Position numbers and translations under genes: made by a program. This document shows, one piece after another, positions 42,950 to 51,974 of a stretch of DNA of 64,000 nt. Where the stretch lies: the NCBI GenBank assembly GCA_016871155.1, contig VFZO01000001.1, positions 32,834 to 96,833 on the forward strand, written 5' to 3'. This DNA comes from Acidobacteriota bacterium (GTDB taxonomy: Bacteria > Acidobacteriota > Terriglobia > Bryobacterales > Bryobacteraceae). A model generated the notes under the pieces. The model was not told the DNA's origin, made no database searches, and saw only the letters and a list, made by a program, of their open reading frames with translations. The first letter of the stretch is position 1; the number at the start of each line of letters is the position of its first letter.

Positions 42950-45900
42950 ATGGCGGAGGTGTGCGTAGTGGAGCGGATCGGGAAATACGTTATCCAAGGC
43001 GAAATCGGACGGGGCGGATTCGGGCGGGTTTACAAGGCGCTGGATCCCACCGTGGGCCGCGTGGTGGCCATCAAAGTCCTGCTGCCGGACGCGACGGACG
43101 GCGACATGCTGACCCGTTTCAAGATGGAAGCGACGACGGCCGGCAACCTGCATCATCCGAATCTGGTGACGATCCACGAATTTGGCGAGGAGCAGGGGAA
43201 CCAGTTTTTGGTGATGGAGTATCTGGAAGGCCTCGACCTCCAGCAGATTCTGAAAGAGCACCGGCCAATGCCGCTGCTGGATAAGATCGAGATTCTGCGA
43301 CAGGTGGCCGCCGGCCTGGCCTGCGCCCACGAAGGCGGTGTGATCCATCGCGACGTGAAGCCGTCCAATATCATGGTCCTGCGCGAGGGCACCGTAAAGG
43401 TAATGGATTTCGGCATCGCGCGCCTGGCGCGAGCCGACACCACCCGGTTCACCAAAGCCGGGTTCCTGATCGGAACCCTAAACTACATGAGCCCGGAGCA
43501 GTTTCGCGAGGCCGATGTCGATCAACTCTGCGACATCTGGGCCTTTGGCGCCATCTGCTACGAATTCGTCACGGGCCGGTTCCCGTTTGAGGGTTCGTCG
43601 CCGCCGGCGATCCTCTACAACATTACGACCGTCGACCCGCCCGCGCCATCGGCGCTGGTACCGGAGTGTCCCGAGTCGCTCAGCCAGATGATTATGAAGA
43701 CGCTGGCCAAAGACCGCGATCTTCGTTATCAAAGCCTGAGCGAGTTCCAATTGGACCTTGGGCCGATATTGATGGAAATGCGCCGTCAGCGGGCGGCGTC
43801 GCTGTTGCCGGATGCGCGGCGGCTGTTTGAGGAGCAGAAAGGCGAAGAGGCGCAGCGCGTGGTCCGGCGTGTTCTGGATCTCGACCCGCTCAATACCGAA
43901 GCCAGGCAACTGCGCGAACGGATCCAGAAGTTGGCGCAGCAACAGGCCATCGTCCCCAAAGTCACGGCGATGCGCAAGACCGGACAGGAAGCGCTTTCGC
44001 AGGGCCGCTACGCCGAGGCCATTCAGCAGTTCGAGAACGCGCTGCGGCTGGACTCGGCCAACACCGAGATCCGCAACCTGCTCGATACGGCGCGCGGTTC
44101 GGTGGACAAGTACAAGAAGGCGCAAGAGGCGGCGGAAGCGGCCGCCAAGCTGGCCGACCAGCGCGACTTCACCGGCGCGCACGAGCTGGTAAAGCAGGCC
44201 ATCGCTATCGATCCCACCAACGTGCGGGCGCGCGAAGTGATGACTCGCGTGCAGCATGCCTTCGACTCGCAGGAGCGCCGCCGCGAGGTGGACGAAACCC
44301 TGCAACAGGCCTCCGCGCTAGTGGCGGCCGGCTCGTTTGACGAAGCCATTGCCCTGTTGACCGGCGCGAAACAGCGGCTGCGGGAGCCCACCGATGTTGT
44401 CGAAGCGCTCGCTAAGGCCGAGGCGGCCAGGAAAGAGAAACTGGAGCGCGACCGCCGTCAGAGAGCCTTGGCCGAAGCCGCCGAACTGCTGAAGCAGGAG
44501 CGCGTGGACCAGGCTGAGAAAGTCTTGCAGCCCGTCCGCAAGGAGTCCCCGGACGAACCCGGACTCGCGGAGATGCTGGCCAGATGCGCCGACGTTCGCA
44601 AGGCCATTGAGCGGCGGGAGGCGATTCAAAAAGTCGTCGACCGGGTTCGTCTGTTCCAGCAGGACGGGGAACTGGATCGTGCGCTGAACCTGGTGGAACG
44701 GGCGCTGGAGGAGTTCAAGGGCGATTCGTCCTTGACCGGCCTGCGCGACGAGAGCGTGCAATTGATTCGCCAGCGCGACGACCGCCGGGCGATCGACGAA
44801 ACCCTGCGCGCCGCGAGCGACTTGCGGGCCGCCGGAAAGACCGATGAGGCGCTGGCGCGGCTGCGGGAGGCCGCCCAGCGGTTTGGTAAGGTACCGGCGC
44901 TGGAGGCGCTGACGAAAGAGCTTTCGGCCGATCTCCAGGCCAAGGAGAACCGCCGCGCGCTGGAGACAGCGCTGCAGTCCGTCCGGGAGTTACGGGCCAA
45001 GGGAGACCTGGCGGGCGCATCGGCGCGAATTCAGGCGTTGCGGGCGCAGTACGGCGATTCGGCGGCGTTGCAGGACCTGGAGCGCGAGATCGAGGCCGAG
45101 CAAGGGTTGCGCAAGAAACGGGACGTAGTGGCCGGCACGGCCGCCGAGGCCCGCAAGCGGATCGCCGAGTCGCAGTGGGAGTCGGCCCAGGTGCTGCTGC
45201 GCGGCGCGCTGACGCAGTATCCGAACGAGCCGGAGTTGCAGTCGTTGCTCGACGGAATCGACCGCGGACTCCACGAACAGCAGGCGCGCAAGGAGAAGGA
45301 AGAGGCGCAAAGAAAGGCGCGAGTATTGGAGGGACAAGGCAAGGACGCCGAGGCGTTGGCCGTGCTGGACGCCGCCTTGGCCGTTCACGCCGGCGATCCG
45401 GAGTTGTTCTCCGCTCGGGCTGCGCTGGCCATGCGCGCCGCCGGACGGCAACGGGCGGGCGATCTGTCGGCGCGGCTGGCGCGGATCGCGCAGGAGATCG
45501 ACCGCGGCCGGTTCGATGTCGCGCGGCAGGATCTGGAATCGGCGCGCGAGCAGTTTGGCGAAACCGTCGAGATTCAGCGTCTCTTGGAAGAATTAAACGT
45601 GAAGCGGGCGCTGGCGGACCAGGAGGCGTTCGCGAAGTCGATCGAGCAGTTGATCGAAAAGGGCGCGATCGCCGAAGCCAAACAGCGGCTCCAGCAGGCG
45701 TTGGCTGCCAATCCGCGCGATGCCCGGCTGATCCGTTTGCAGCAGGCGATGGAGGCCGAGGCGACGTTTTTCGAATCGTTGCAAGGCATCGAACAACATC
45801 TGAATAACCGGCGGTTGGAACTGGCCGAAACCGCACTGCGCTCGGCGGGCGCGATGAAGCCTGATCACCCGGACATCAAGCGGCTGACGCAACGGCTGAG

Positions 45901-47353
45901 TAAGGAGCGCGAGAAGGCAGCGTCCGAACGTGCCGGCCAGTTGAAGAAAGCGCAGGAGTGGATTCGAAAGAACAGCTTCGACGAAGCCAATGCCGCTCTG
46001 CGTGGACTCATCGACCTGAATCCCAAGGACGGGGAAGCGATTCAGGCGCTGGATGCACTGAACACGGCGCGGTCGGCGTTCCTAAAGCGACAGAACTACT
46101 CGACGCGCATCGCCGATCTGGAAGTGAAGAAGCGCGCGAACAATCCGCAGCAGGTGAAGGACGGCGCGGGCGTGTTGCTCGCCGAATTTCCAGGTGATCC
46201 GCAGGCGCAGGCCCTGCTCTCGTGGGCGGACAAACGGCTGATCGAAATCGGCGCTCCTAAGCCGCCGCAGGGAATCGCGGGTTGGAAGGTGGCGGTGGGC
46301 GGCGTGCTGGCGGTGGCGCTGGCGGCTGGCGGGTACATTGCCTTCAAGCCGAAGGAAGAAGCCGCTTCCTGGAACATCTCCACCAACAAGATGGCTTTCA
46401 CCTGGAAGATGGGCGAGAGCCTGCCGGATCCTAAATTAATCGCGCTTTCCAGCGCGCGCGGCGTAGTCACTGTGAAGGCCGCGTCCGCCGCGCCGTGGCT
46501 GAATGTGGATCCGGGCCAGGCAACCACGCCGGGCCAATTGAACGTGGCGATCGCTCCGGCGGCCCTGGGCCCCGGCGACCACCGGACGCAGGTGAAGATC
46601 GAAGCGGCGGGCGCCGAGCCGGCCGTACGAATGGTCGACGTGTCATTGAAAATCGTGGGCCGCGCCGCGCCGCCGGAACGTCCGGACGCCAGCAGTTTAC
46701 GGGCGGAGCCCAGCCTGCTCACCTTCGATGTCCGGCAGGGAACGGCGGCGCCGGAGACTCATACCTTCCGGCTGGAAGGCCGCGGCGTAACGCGCGCCAA
46801 TCTGACCGCGCGGGCGCGGGGCACGTGGCTCAGCGTTAGCCCCGGAACCACCTCGCTACCGGCCACCATCACGGTGCAGGTGGCGCCCGCCGGCCTGACG
46901 CCGGGTTCGTTTCAAGGTGAAATTGTCGTGAGCGGTGACGGAGCGAGTGAGCGCGTCAACGTGTCGCTGCGCGTTCGCGACGCCGAACGGCCGGTGGTGA
47001 CTCCACCGCCTCCACCGCCGGCGGAGACGAAGAAACAGAACGTGGAGCCGCCGGCGAAGAAGGAGGCGCCGGTCCCGGCCGGCACCTACGCCGGACCGCG
47101 CCGCGGCACCATGACGTGGGTGGGCGAACTGCCCCCCGGTCAAAAGTTGACGATCAGCCGCGAGGGCGCGTCAACGGGTACGATCAACCGGAATTTCCCC
47201 GGAGATGTGGCGATCCGTATTGAGCCCGGCACGCCGGGCATCGCGGTGGAATCGGAGCCGTCCGAAGCGAATCGCTACTCGCGTGCGGTGCTGGTGAACA
47301 ACTCCGGCGCGCCGGTCTCGTTAATCCAAATCCGCTGGTTCGTGCGGGACTAA
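42950..47353 (+). CDS. Giant membrane-anchored Ser/Thr protein kinase with TPR-like repeats and periplasmic sensor
   Basis: 1467 residues from ATG 42950; a GTG at 42968 with GGAGG 8 nt before it may be the true start. A Hanks-type kinase domain occupies residues about 10-275: GRGGFGRV, AIKVLLP, HRDVKPSN (His133), DFGIARLARA, GTLNYMSPEQFRE. A very long helical TPR-like/coiled-coil region follows (about 290-1100, with repeats such as ALSQGRYAEAIQQFENALRLDSANTEIRNLL). The transmembrane helix is about 1114-1134. Outside are two BACON/Ig-like sandwiches (about 1140-1230 and 1245-1340), a PPPPPP linker and a terminal beta domain. It is followed 14 bp later by the pseudocaspase gene. Confidence 0.93.
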   Translation: MAEVCVVERIGKYVIQGEIGRGGFGRVYKALDPTVGRVVAIKVLLPDATDGDMLTRFKMEATTAGNLHHPNLVTIHEFGEEQGNQFLVMEYLEGLDLQQILKEHRPMPLLDKIEILRQVAAGLACAHEGGVIHRDVKPSNIMVLREGTVKVMDFGIARLARADTTRFTKAGFLIGTLNYMSPEQFREADVDQLCDIWAFGAICYEFVTGRFPFEGSSPPAILYNITTVDPPAPSALVPECPESLSQMIMKTLAKDRDLRYQSLSEFQLDLGPILMEMRRQRAASLLPDARRLFEEQKGEEAQRVVRRVLDLDPLNTEARQLRERIQKLAQQQAIVPKVTAMRKTGQEALSQGRYAEAIQQFENALRLDSANTEIRNLLDTARGSVDKYKKAQEAAEAAAKLADQRDFTGAHELVKQAIAIDPTNVRAREVMTRVQHAFDSQERRREVDETLQQASALVAAGSFDEAIALLTGAKQRLREPTDVVEALAKAEAARKEKLERDRRQRALAEAAELLKQERVDQAEKVLQPVRKESPDEPGLAEMLARCADVRKAIERREAIQKVVDRVRLFQQDGELDRALNLVERALEEFKGDSSLTGLRDESVQLIRQRDDRRAIDETLRAASDLRAAGKTDEALARLREAAQRFGKVPALEALTKELSADLQAKENRRALETALQSVRELRAKGDLAGASARIQALRAQYGDSAALQDLEREIEAEQGLRKKRDVVAGTAAEARKRIAESQWESAQVLLRGALTQYPNEPELQSLLDGIDRGLHEQQARKEKEEAQRKARVLEGQGKDAEALAVLDAALAVHAGDPELFSARAALAMRAAGRQRAGDLSARLARIAQEIDRGRFDVARQDLESAREQFGETVEIQRLLEELNVKRALADQEAFAKSIEQLIEKGAIAEAKQRLQQALAANPRDARLIRLQQAMEAEATFFESLQGIEQHLNNRRLELAETALRSAGAMKPDHPDIKRLTQRLSKEREKAASERAGQLKKAQEWIRKNSFDEANAALRGLIDLNPKDGEAIQALDALNTARSAFLKRQNYSTRIADLEVKKRANNPQQVKDGAGVLLAEFPGDPQAQALLSWADKRLIEIGAPKPPQGIAGWKVAVGGVLAVALAAGGYIAFKPKEEAASWNISTNKMAFTWKMGESLPDPKLIALSSARGVVTVKAASAAPWLNVDPGQATTPGQLNVAIAPAALGPGDHRTQVKIEAAGAEPAVRMVDVSLKIVGRAAPPERPDASSLRAEPSLLTFDVRQGTAAPETHTFRLEGRGVTRANLTARARGTWLSVSPGTTSLPATITVQVAPAGLTPGSFQGEIVVSGDGASERVNVSLRVRDAERPVVTPPPPPPAETKKQNVEPPAKKEAPVPAGTYAGPRRGTMTWVGELPPGQKLTISREGASTGTINRNFPGDVAIRIEPGTPGIAVESEPSEANRYSRAVLVNNSGAPVSLIQIRWFVRD

Positions 47354-47359
47354 TATAAA
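47354..47359 (+). promoter_or_regulatory. Possible -10 box TATAAA before the pseudocaspase gene
   Basis: TATAAA (47354-47359) lies 8 nt before ATG 47368, overlapping the gap after the kinase stop; no Shine-Dalgarno. No clear -35. It would let the gene be expressed apart from the kinase, possibly leaderless. Confidence 0.3.
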
Positions 47360-47367
47360 ATCGGCGT

Positions 47368-48915
47368 ATGCGCGTTTTCCTCGCGGCCGCGGTGTTGTCG
47401 CTGGTGGGCCTGTCCGCTCCGGCCCAGACGCGGCGAGCCTTTCTGCTGATTAATTCCGAGTATCGGACCTTGGCGCCGCACGCGGTGAACGGCGACGCCG
47501 TGGAAAAGCTGAAGGGCGCGTTGCAGGCGGCTAAGTTCCAGTTGGAAGAGGTTCGCAACGTCACACAGGCGGACTTCGCGAAGACAGTGCAGCCCCGGCT
47601 GCTCAGCGCAGTTCAGCCGGGCGACATCGTGCTGTTCTACTACTACGGCTACGCGTTGCAGTCCGAGGGCGACAATTTCATGGTTCCGGTCGATTTCGAT
47701 CCGAAGCGCGCAGATCCGGTGCCTTTCCTGGCGACCTCGCTGACGGGCTGGTTCCAGCTTCTGGACGAGAAGAAGGCCAGTGTCAAGATGATCCTCATCG
47801 ACGCGCCTGCGCAACCGGGCGAACTGTTGGCTAAGGCCAGCGGCGCCGGGTTGGCCGCGCCAGAGTTGTCAGATCTGGGAGAGATCGCCTTCCTGTCGGC
47901 CTCCGCCCTGAACGCAGTCCCGGCCGCGCTGGACGCCACGCAGCGCGGCGTGTTCGCCACCCAGGTTGCGGAGTTGATCCGCAAGCCTGGCACCACCCTG
48001 CTGGAACTGCTGGCCGGCGCGCAGAGCGGTGTGGCCGGCGCGACGGCCGGCAAAATGAATCCTTTTCTGAACACGCTGGTGCGCACGCCCTTCCGCTTCA
48101 CCGACCCGCCTCCACCGCCGCCTGTGAAGGAAGCGCCGCCGGCCAAGCCCGTCGACACGTTCATTAGCAAGGACCGGGTAAATTCCAAGGACCGCCAGCC
48201 CTATGTGCACATTCCGGCCGGCTCGTTTCAGATGGGCTGCGTGCCAAGCGACACCAAGTGCGAGGAACACGAAAAGCCGCGCCACGCCGTGACCTTGACG
48301 AAGGCGTTCTGGATGGGTGAGACGGAGGTGACCGTGGAGGCGTACAAGCGGTTTCTGGAGCTGACCGACCCCAAGAAGAAGCTGCCGCGCGCGCCGGTGG
48401 AGCACGAAGGCTGGCGCACGACGAACCTGCCCATGCCCGCCTTTTCTTACGATGAGGCCGCCGCGTTCTGCAAATGGGCGGGCGGACGTCTTCCCACTGA
48501 GGCCGAATGGGAGTACGCCGCGCGCGCCGGCAAGGACGGCGAAATTGTGCCCCTCAGTGCCGAGAACGCGAGGGAGAAAGCGAACTTCAGCGGCAGAAAA
48601 GGCAACGACCGGTTCGAGTATGTCGCCGGCGTCAAGCAGTTCGACCCCAATGCGTACGGCCTGTTCGACATGTTCGGCAACCTGTGGGAGTTGACCTCGG
48701 ACTACTACGACAAAGGCTACTACGCGCAATCGCCCAAGGCGGATCCGAAGGGTCCCGCGGCCGGCAAGGAACGCGTGTCGCGCGGCGGCAGTTGGGACTC
48801 GGACCCTGCACAACACCTCCGCATCTCATTCCGCATCCGCGGCAACGGCGGCAATATCGTCGGCTGGCGCTGCGTCATCGAAGACTCGGAAGAAAATAGA
48901 AAGCTACTGCGATAA
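47368..48915 (+). CDS. Secreted pseudocaspase fused to pseudo-FGE (C-type-lectin-like) domain
   Basis: 515 residues. Signal peptide (MRVFLAAAVLSLVGLSAPAQ), caspase/metacaspase (C14)-like fold at about 21-240: AFLLINSEYRTLAP, FYYYGYALQSEGDNFMVPVD, MILIDAPAQPGE. The catalytic His is Tyr95 and the Cys position is Pro147, so it is a pseudoenzyme. After a PPPPPP linker (about 247-260) an FGE-sulfatase fold follows (YVHIPAGSFQMGCVPSD, MGETEVTVEAYKRFLEL, GGRLPTEAEWEYAARAG, SRGGSWDSDPAQHLRISFR). The paired catalytic cysteines of FGE are absent, so it is likely a C-type-lectin-like binding domain. It sits 14 bp after the kinase, and its stop overlaps the next gene in TAATG. Confidence 0.85.
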   Translation: MRVFLAAAVLSLVGLSAPAQTRRAFLLINSEYRTLAPHAVNGDAVEKLKGALQAAKFQLEEVRNVTQADFAKTVQPRLLSAVQPGDIVLFYYYGYALQSEGDNFMVPVDFDPKRADPVPFLATSLTGWFQLLDEKKASVKMILIDAPAQPGELLAKASGAGLAAPELSDLGEIAFLSASALNAVPAALDATQRGVFATQVAELIRKPGTTLLELLAGAQSGVAGATAGKMNPFLNTLVRTPFRFTDPPPPPPVKEAPPAKPVDTFISKDRVNSKDRQPYVHIPAGSFQMGCVPSDTKCEEHEKPRHAVTLTKAFWMGETEVTVEAYKRFLELTDPKKKLPRAPVEHEGWRTTNLPMPAFSYDEAAAFCKWAGGRLPTEAEWEYAARAGKDGEIVPLSAENAREKANFSGRKGNDRFEYVAGVKQFDPNAYGLFDMFGNLWELTSDYYDKGYYAQSPKADPKGPAAGKERVSRGGSWDSDPAQHLRISFRIRGNGGNIVGWRCVIEDSEENRKLLR

Positions 48916-49967
48916 TGACCTCTTTTCGAATCGCCGTCCTTCCAGGGGACGGCATTGGCCCAGACGTTACGGCGGAGGGCGTGAAGGCGCTGCGCGCCGT
49001 GGAACAGGCGATTCCCTCGTTGCGATTTCAATGCGACGAATTCGGCGTGGGCGCCGGCGAGTTTCTGCGTAGCGGCAATCCCCTTCCAGACGCCACGTTT
49101 GAAAAATGCAAGAGCTACGACGCCATTCTGCTCGGCGCGATGGGCCTTCCCGGCGTCCGCTGGCCCGACGGCAAGGAGATGACGCCGCAGATCGACCTGC
49201 GCGAACGGCTGGATCTCTACTGCGGCCTGCGGCCCATCAAGACCTACCATCCAAACGATACGCCACTGAAAAGCGATAAACCCATCGACTTCGTGCTGAT
49301 CCGAGAGAGCACCGAGGGGCTGTTCGCGGCCCGGCACGGAAGCGCCGACCTGAACGGCGACGCGGCGATGGACACTATGAAGATCACACGGCACGGCTCC
49401 GTGCGGCTGTTTCATTCCGCGTTCCGGTTGGCCCGGAAGCGGCGCAAGAAAGTCACGCTGGTCGACAAAGCCAACGTGCTGCCCTCCATGGCCTATTTCC
49501 GGACAATCTTTCAGGATGTCGCGCGCGAGTATCCGGACGTGGAGACCGAAGCAGTGTATGTCGACGCGGCCTCCCTGTTTCTCGTGCGAAGGCCCTGGGA
49601 CTTCGACGTGATGGTGACCGAGAACATGTTCGGCGATATTCTCTCGGATCTGGCGGCCGGACTGGTGGGCGGCATGGGCATGGCTCCCTCCGGCGACCTG
49701 GGCGATCAGTATGCGGTGTTCCAGCCTTCGCATGGAACCGCTCCGGATATCGCCGGTATGGGAATCGCCAATCCGGTGGCGATGATTCTATCGGTGGCGA
49801 TGATGCTGGATTGGCTCCCCGGAGACGGCGCTCATCGCGGCGGCGAGATTTTGCACCGCGCGGTCGCCGAGGTGCTGGCCGATCCGTCGAAGCGAACGCC
49901 GGATGTGGGCGGGCAAATGAAGACGCACGAGTTGGGAAGCTTGATCGCGGCCGCGGTGCGGCCATGA
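48915..49967 (+). CDS. Isocitrate/isopropylmalate dehydrogenase family enzyme
   Basis: 350 residues. Beta-decarboxylating dehydrogenase family: [20 protein letters not shown] (N-terminal), [18 protein letters not shown] (Arg residues of the 2-hydroxyacid site), [25 protein letters not shown] (Lys), [32 protein letters not shown] (metal Asp residues) and the NAD-binding [21 protein letters not shown]. The [11 protein letters not shown] block is atypical of classical LeuB, so it may act on tartrate- or isocitrate-like acids. Cytoplasmic. It overlaps the pseudocaspase stop by 1 bp (TAATG), and its own stop overlaps the amidohydrolase ATG. Confidence 0.9.
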   Translation: MTSFRIAVLPGDGIGPDVTAEGVKALRAVEQAIPSLRFQCDEFGVGAGEFLRSGNPLPDATFEKCKSYDAILLGAMGLPGVRWPDGKEMTPQIDLRERLDLYCGLRPIKTYHPNDTPLKSDKPIDFVLIRESTEGLFAARHGSADLNGDAAMDTMKITRHGSVRLFHSAFRLARKRRKKVTLVDKANVLPSMAYFRTIFQDVAREYPDVETEAVYVDAASLFLVRRPWDFDVMVTENMFGDILSDLAAGLVGGMGMAPSGDLGDQYAVFQPSHGTAPDIAGMGIANPVAMILSVAMMLDWLPGDGAHRGGEILHRAVAEVLADPSKRTPDVGGQMKTHELGSLIAAAVRP

Positions 49968-50713
49968 TCGGCGGTTTTCGCGTCTTCGACACGCACACGC
50001 ACATCGGCCGCGCCCGGCACTCCGGCCGCGTGTGTACGGCCGAAGAGTTGCTGCGGCACATGGACGCGCAGGGCGTTGAGCGGTCCCTGCTGATCCCCTT
50101 TCCGGTGGTGGACGATTATGTCCGGGAGCACGACGAGATCGGCGCGGCCGTGCGCCAATGGCCGGACCGTTTCGCCGGCGCGGCCTGCATCTATCCGTTT
50201 GTGCCGGAGGCCGGTTTCGCGGCCGAAGTGAAACGTTGCCGGGAGACCTATGGCTTTCGCGGTTTGAAGCTGCAACCCATGTATCAGCCGCTCAACCCGC
50301 TTTCGGCGCGCAGCGATTTCTTCTTTCAGGCCGCACTCGAAAACGGTTTGACGGTCGTGGCGCATACCGGCACCGGCATCCCGTTTTCGTTGCCGTCGCT
50401 ATTCATTGCCGCGGCGCGAAGGTTTCCGGAAGTGCCGATCGTGTTGGGTCACGCAGGCAGCTCCGTCTACATGTTGGAATGCGCCGTGGCGGCTCAGGTG
50501 TGCCCGAATATCTATATCGAACTGAGTTCGCTGATGCCGCACCACATTCAGGATCTTATGCACTACGTGCCGGCCGGCCGGCTTATGGCGGGCAGCGACC
50601 TGCCGGAGAGCATCGCGACCGAATTGGGCAAGATTTTGACGCTGCCGGTTCCGGACGCCGTAAAGCAAACAATCCTGTGGGATACGGGCGCGAAACTATT
50701 CGGCGCTCCCTAG
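49964..50713 (+). CDS. Amidohydrolase-2 (TIM-barrel decarboxylase/hydrolase) family protein
   Basis: 249 residues from ATG 49964, chosen by ATGA overlap with the dehydrogenase stop; the longer frame is antisense-like low-complexity sequence. Metal motif DTHTHIGR at the N-terminus, VVAHTGTG with His, VLGHAGSS, and AGSDLPES with metal Asp. This fits the ACMSD/uracil-type amidohydrolase-2 branch that often decarboxylates or hydrolyses small acids. Likely in one pathway with the dehydrogenase; the pathway cannot be named from the sequence. Confidence 0.88.
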   Translation: MIGGFRVFDTHTHIGRARHSGRVCTAEELLRHMDAQGVERSLLIPFPVVDDYVREHDEIGAAVRQWPDRFAGAACIYPFVPEAGFAAEVKRCRETYGFRGLKLQPMYQPLNPLSARSDFFFQAALENGLTVVAHTGTGIPFSLPSLFIAAARRFPEVPIVLGHAGSSVYMLECAVAAQVCPNIYIELSSLMPHHIQDLMHYVPAGRLMAGSDLPESIATELGKILTLPVPDAVKQTILWDTGAKLFGAP

Positions 50714-50716
50714 TAT

Positions 50717-50722
50717 TACAAT
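50717..50722 (+). promoter_or_regulatory. -10 box TACAAT of the exported methyltransferase, leaderless arrangement
   Basis: TACAAT (50717-50722) lies 7 nt before ATG 50730; there is no Shine-Dalgarno. It is 4 bp after the amidohydrolase stop. Confidence 0.4.
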
Positions 50723-50729
50723 ACGGCCC

Positions 50730-51260
50730 ATGATGACTCGTTTGGCGTTCTGCCTGCTGACGCTGCCCCTGTGGGCGCAATTTGAGGAGGGTCCCGGCGA
50801 TGTGCCGTACGTGCCGACGCCTCCCGAAGTGCTGGCGGAGATGATGAAACTGGCGCAGATCAGGCCCGGAGATGTAATCTACGACCTAGGCTGCGGCGAC
50901 GGGCGTATTGTGATCGAAGCGATCAAAAAGCATGGCGCGGCGCGCGGCGTGGGAATAGACATCAACCCGGAGCGCATCAAGGAAGCCAACGCCAACGCCG
51001 CCAAGGAAGGCGTATCCGGTAAGGCCAAATTCGTAGAGCAGGATCTTTTCAAGTCCGATTTCCGCGAGGCATCGGTTGTGACCCTGTACCTGCTGCCGGA
51101 GGTGAATCTGCGGCTCCGGCCCATTTTGCTGGAGCAATTGAAGCCGGGCACACGCATCGTCTCCCATCAGTTCGACATGGGCGACTGGAAACCGGAAAAG
51201 ACGGTTGAGATCGGCTGGCGGCGGGTCCATGTGTGGACCGTGCCTGCGAAGAAGAGGTAG
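50730..51260 (+). CDS. Exported SAM-dependent methyltransferase, class I
   Basis: 176 residues. The first 17 (MMTRLAFCLLTLPLWAQ) look like a signal peptide. A small Rossmann methyltransferase fold follows: DVIYDLGCGDGRIVIEAIKKHG (motif I), GVGIDINPERIKEANANA (motif II), KFVEQDLFKSDF (motif III), VVTLYLLPEVNLRLRPILLEQL. SAM outside the cytoplasm is unusual, so either the leader is an inner-membrane anchor or the protein is not exported. No substrate domain is seen. ATG at 50730 or 50733. Confidence 0.82.
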   Translation: MMTRLAFCLLTLPLWAQFEEGPGDVPYVPTPPEVLAEMMKLAQIRPGDVIYDLGCGDGRIVIEAIKKHGAARGVGIDINPERIKEANANAAKEGVSGKAKFVEQDLFKSDFREASVVTLYLLPEVNLRLRPILLEQLKPGTRIVSHQFDMGDWKPEKTVEIGWRRVHVWTVPAKKR

Positions 51261-51342
51261 CTTCACCCGTGCGCCGCGCCTCGGGGTGGAAAGGTGTGGC
51301 ACAATGGTCTTTTACCAGTTCTTCCAAGGAGCACTTCTCGCA

Positions 51343-51603
51343 ATGGCTTATGTGATCGCTGAACCCTGCATCGGGACAAAGGATACGGCGTGTGTCGACG
51401 CATGCCCCGTAGATTGTATCCACCCGAAAAAGGACGATCCCAAATTCGAGACGGAAGAGCTGCTGAACATCGACCCGGTGGAATGCATCGACTGCGGAGC
51501 CTGCGTTCCGGTTTGCCCGGTTTCGGCGATTTTCGCCATCGACGATCTGCCCGAAAAATGGCAGGAATTCGCCCCGCGCAACGCCGCCTATTTCGGTAAG
51601 TAG
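51343..51603 (+). CDS. fdxA: 7Fe-8Fe-type ferredoxin
   Basis: 86 residues from ATG 51343, with AAGGAG about 11 nt upstream. The first cluster region, CIGTKDTACVDACPVDC, has a C-x7-C-x3-C-x3-C spacing suited to a 3Fe-4S (or 4Fe-4S) site, and the second, CIDCGACVPVCPVSAI, is CxxCxxCxxxCP for a 4Fe-4S cluster. The C-terminal extension EKWQEFAPRNAAYFGK is typical of FdxA-like ferredoxins. It carries electrons in cytoplasmic redox reactions. It converges on queD with a 16-bp overlap. Confidence 0.93.
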   Translation: MAYVIAEPCIGTKDTACVDACPVDCIHPKKDDPKFETEELLNIDPVECIDCGACVPVCPVSAIFAIDDLPEKWQEFAPRNAAYFGK

Positions 51604-51974
51604 TAGACAGCGCTACAGTTATCTGTCTCCCAGACTTCCACGCGGTCGACCGTGACGGCGAACTCTGGCTGCATTCCGGGAACGGACTTTCCCAGCTCTT
51701 CGCATAGGTAACGTGCCACATTTTCGGCGGATGGATTCGTGCGGTCGAACGGCTCCACCTCGTTAAGAAACCGATGGTCGAGCCGGCCGGTCAGCCGCGC
51801 GATCTCCTTTTGCAGCGGCACGAAGTCGATGAGCATTCCCATGGAATCGACTTGCGGCCCGGTGATGGTTATCTTCGCGCGCCAGTTGTGGCCGTGGATG
51901 GGCTCGGTCTTACCGTAATAGTTGCGCAAGGCGTGCGCGGCGGGGAACATCGTCGATACGTTGACTTCGAACAA
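51588..51974 (-). CDS. queD: 6-carboxytetrahydropterin synthase / PTPS family protein
   Basis: 128 residues, TTG start at 51974 with GGAG about 7 nt upstream. Zinc ligands: His in MFPAAHALRN and HGHNWRAKI; catalytic Cys-equivalent region is not obvious but DHRFLNEV and the C-terminal YYLPK Glu/Asp region fit. QueD makes 6-carboxytetrahydropterin for queuosine, and PTPS enzymes make 6-pyruvoyltetrahydropterin. Last gene of the thioredoxin-sORF-dinG-queD unit, abutting the dinG stop. Confidence 0.85.
   Translation of the reverse strand: MFEVNVSTMFPAAHALRNYYGKTEPIHGHNWRAKITITGPQVDSMGMLIDFVPLQKEIARLTGRLDHRFLNEVEPFDRTNPSAENVARYLCEELGKSVPGMQPEFAVTVDRVEVWETDNCSAVYYLPK

Noticed and set aside
47368-48915. 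Active metacaspase or active FGE
   Set aside because: The catalytic His and Cys of the caspase and the FGE cysteine pair are replaced.
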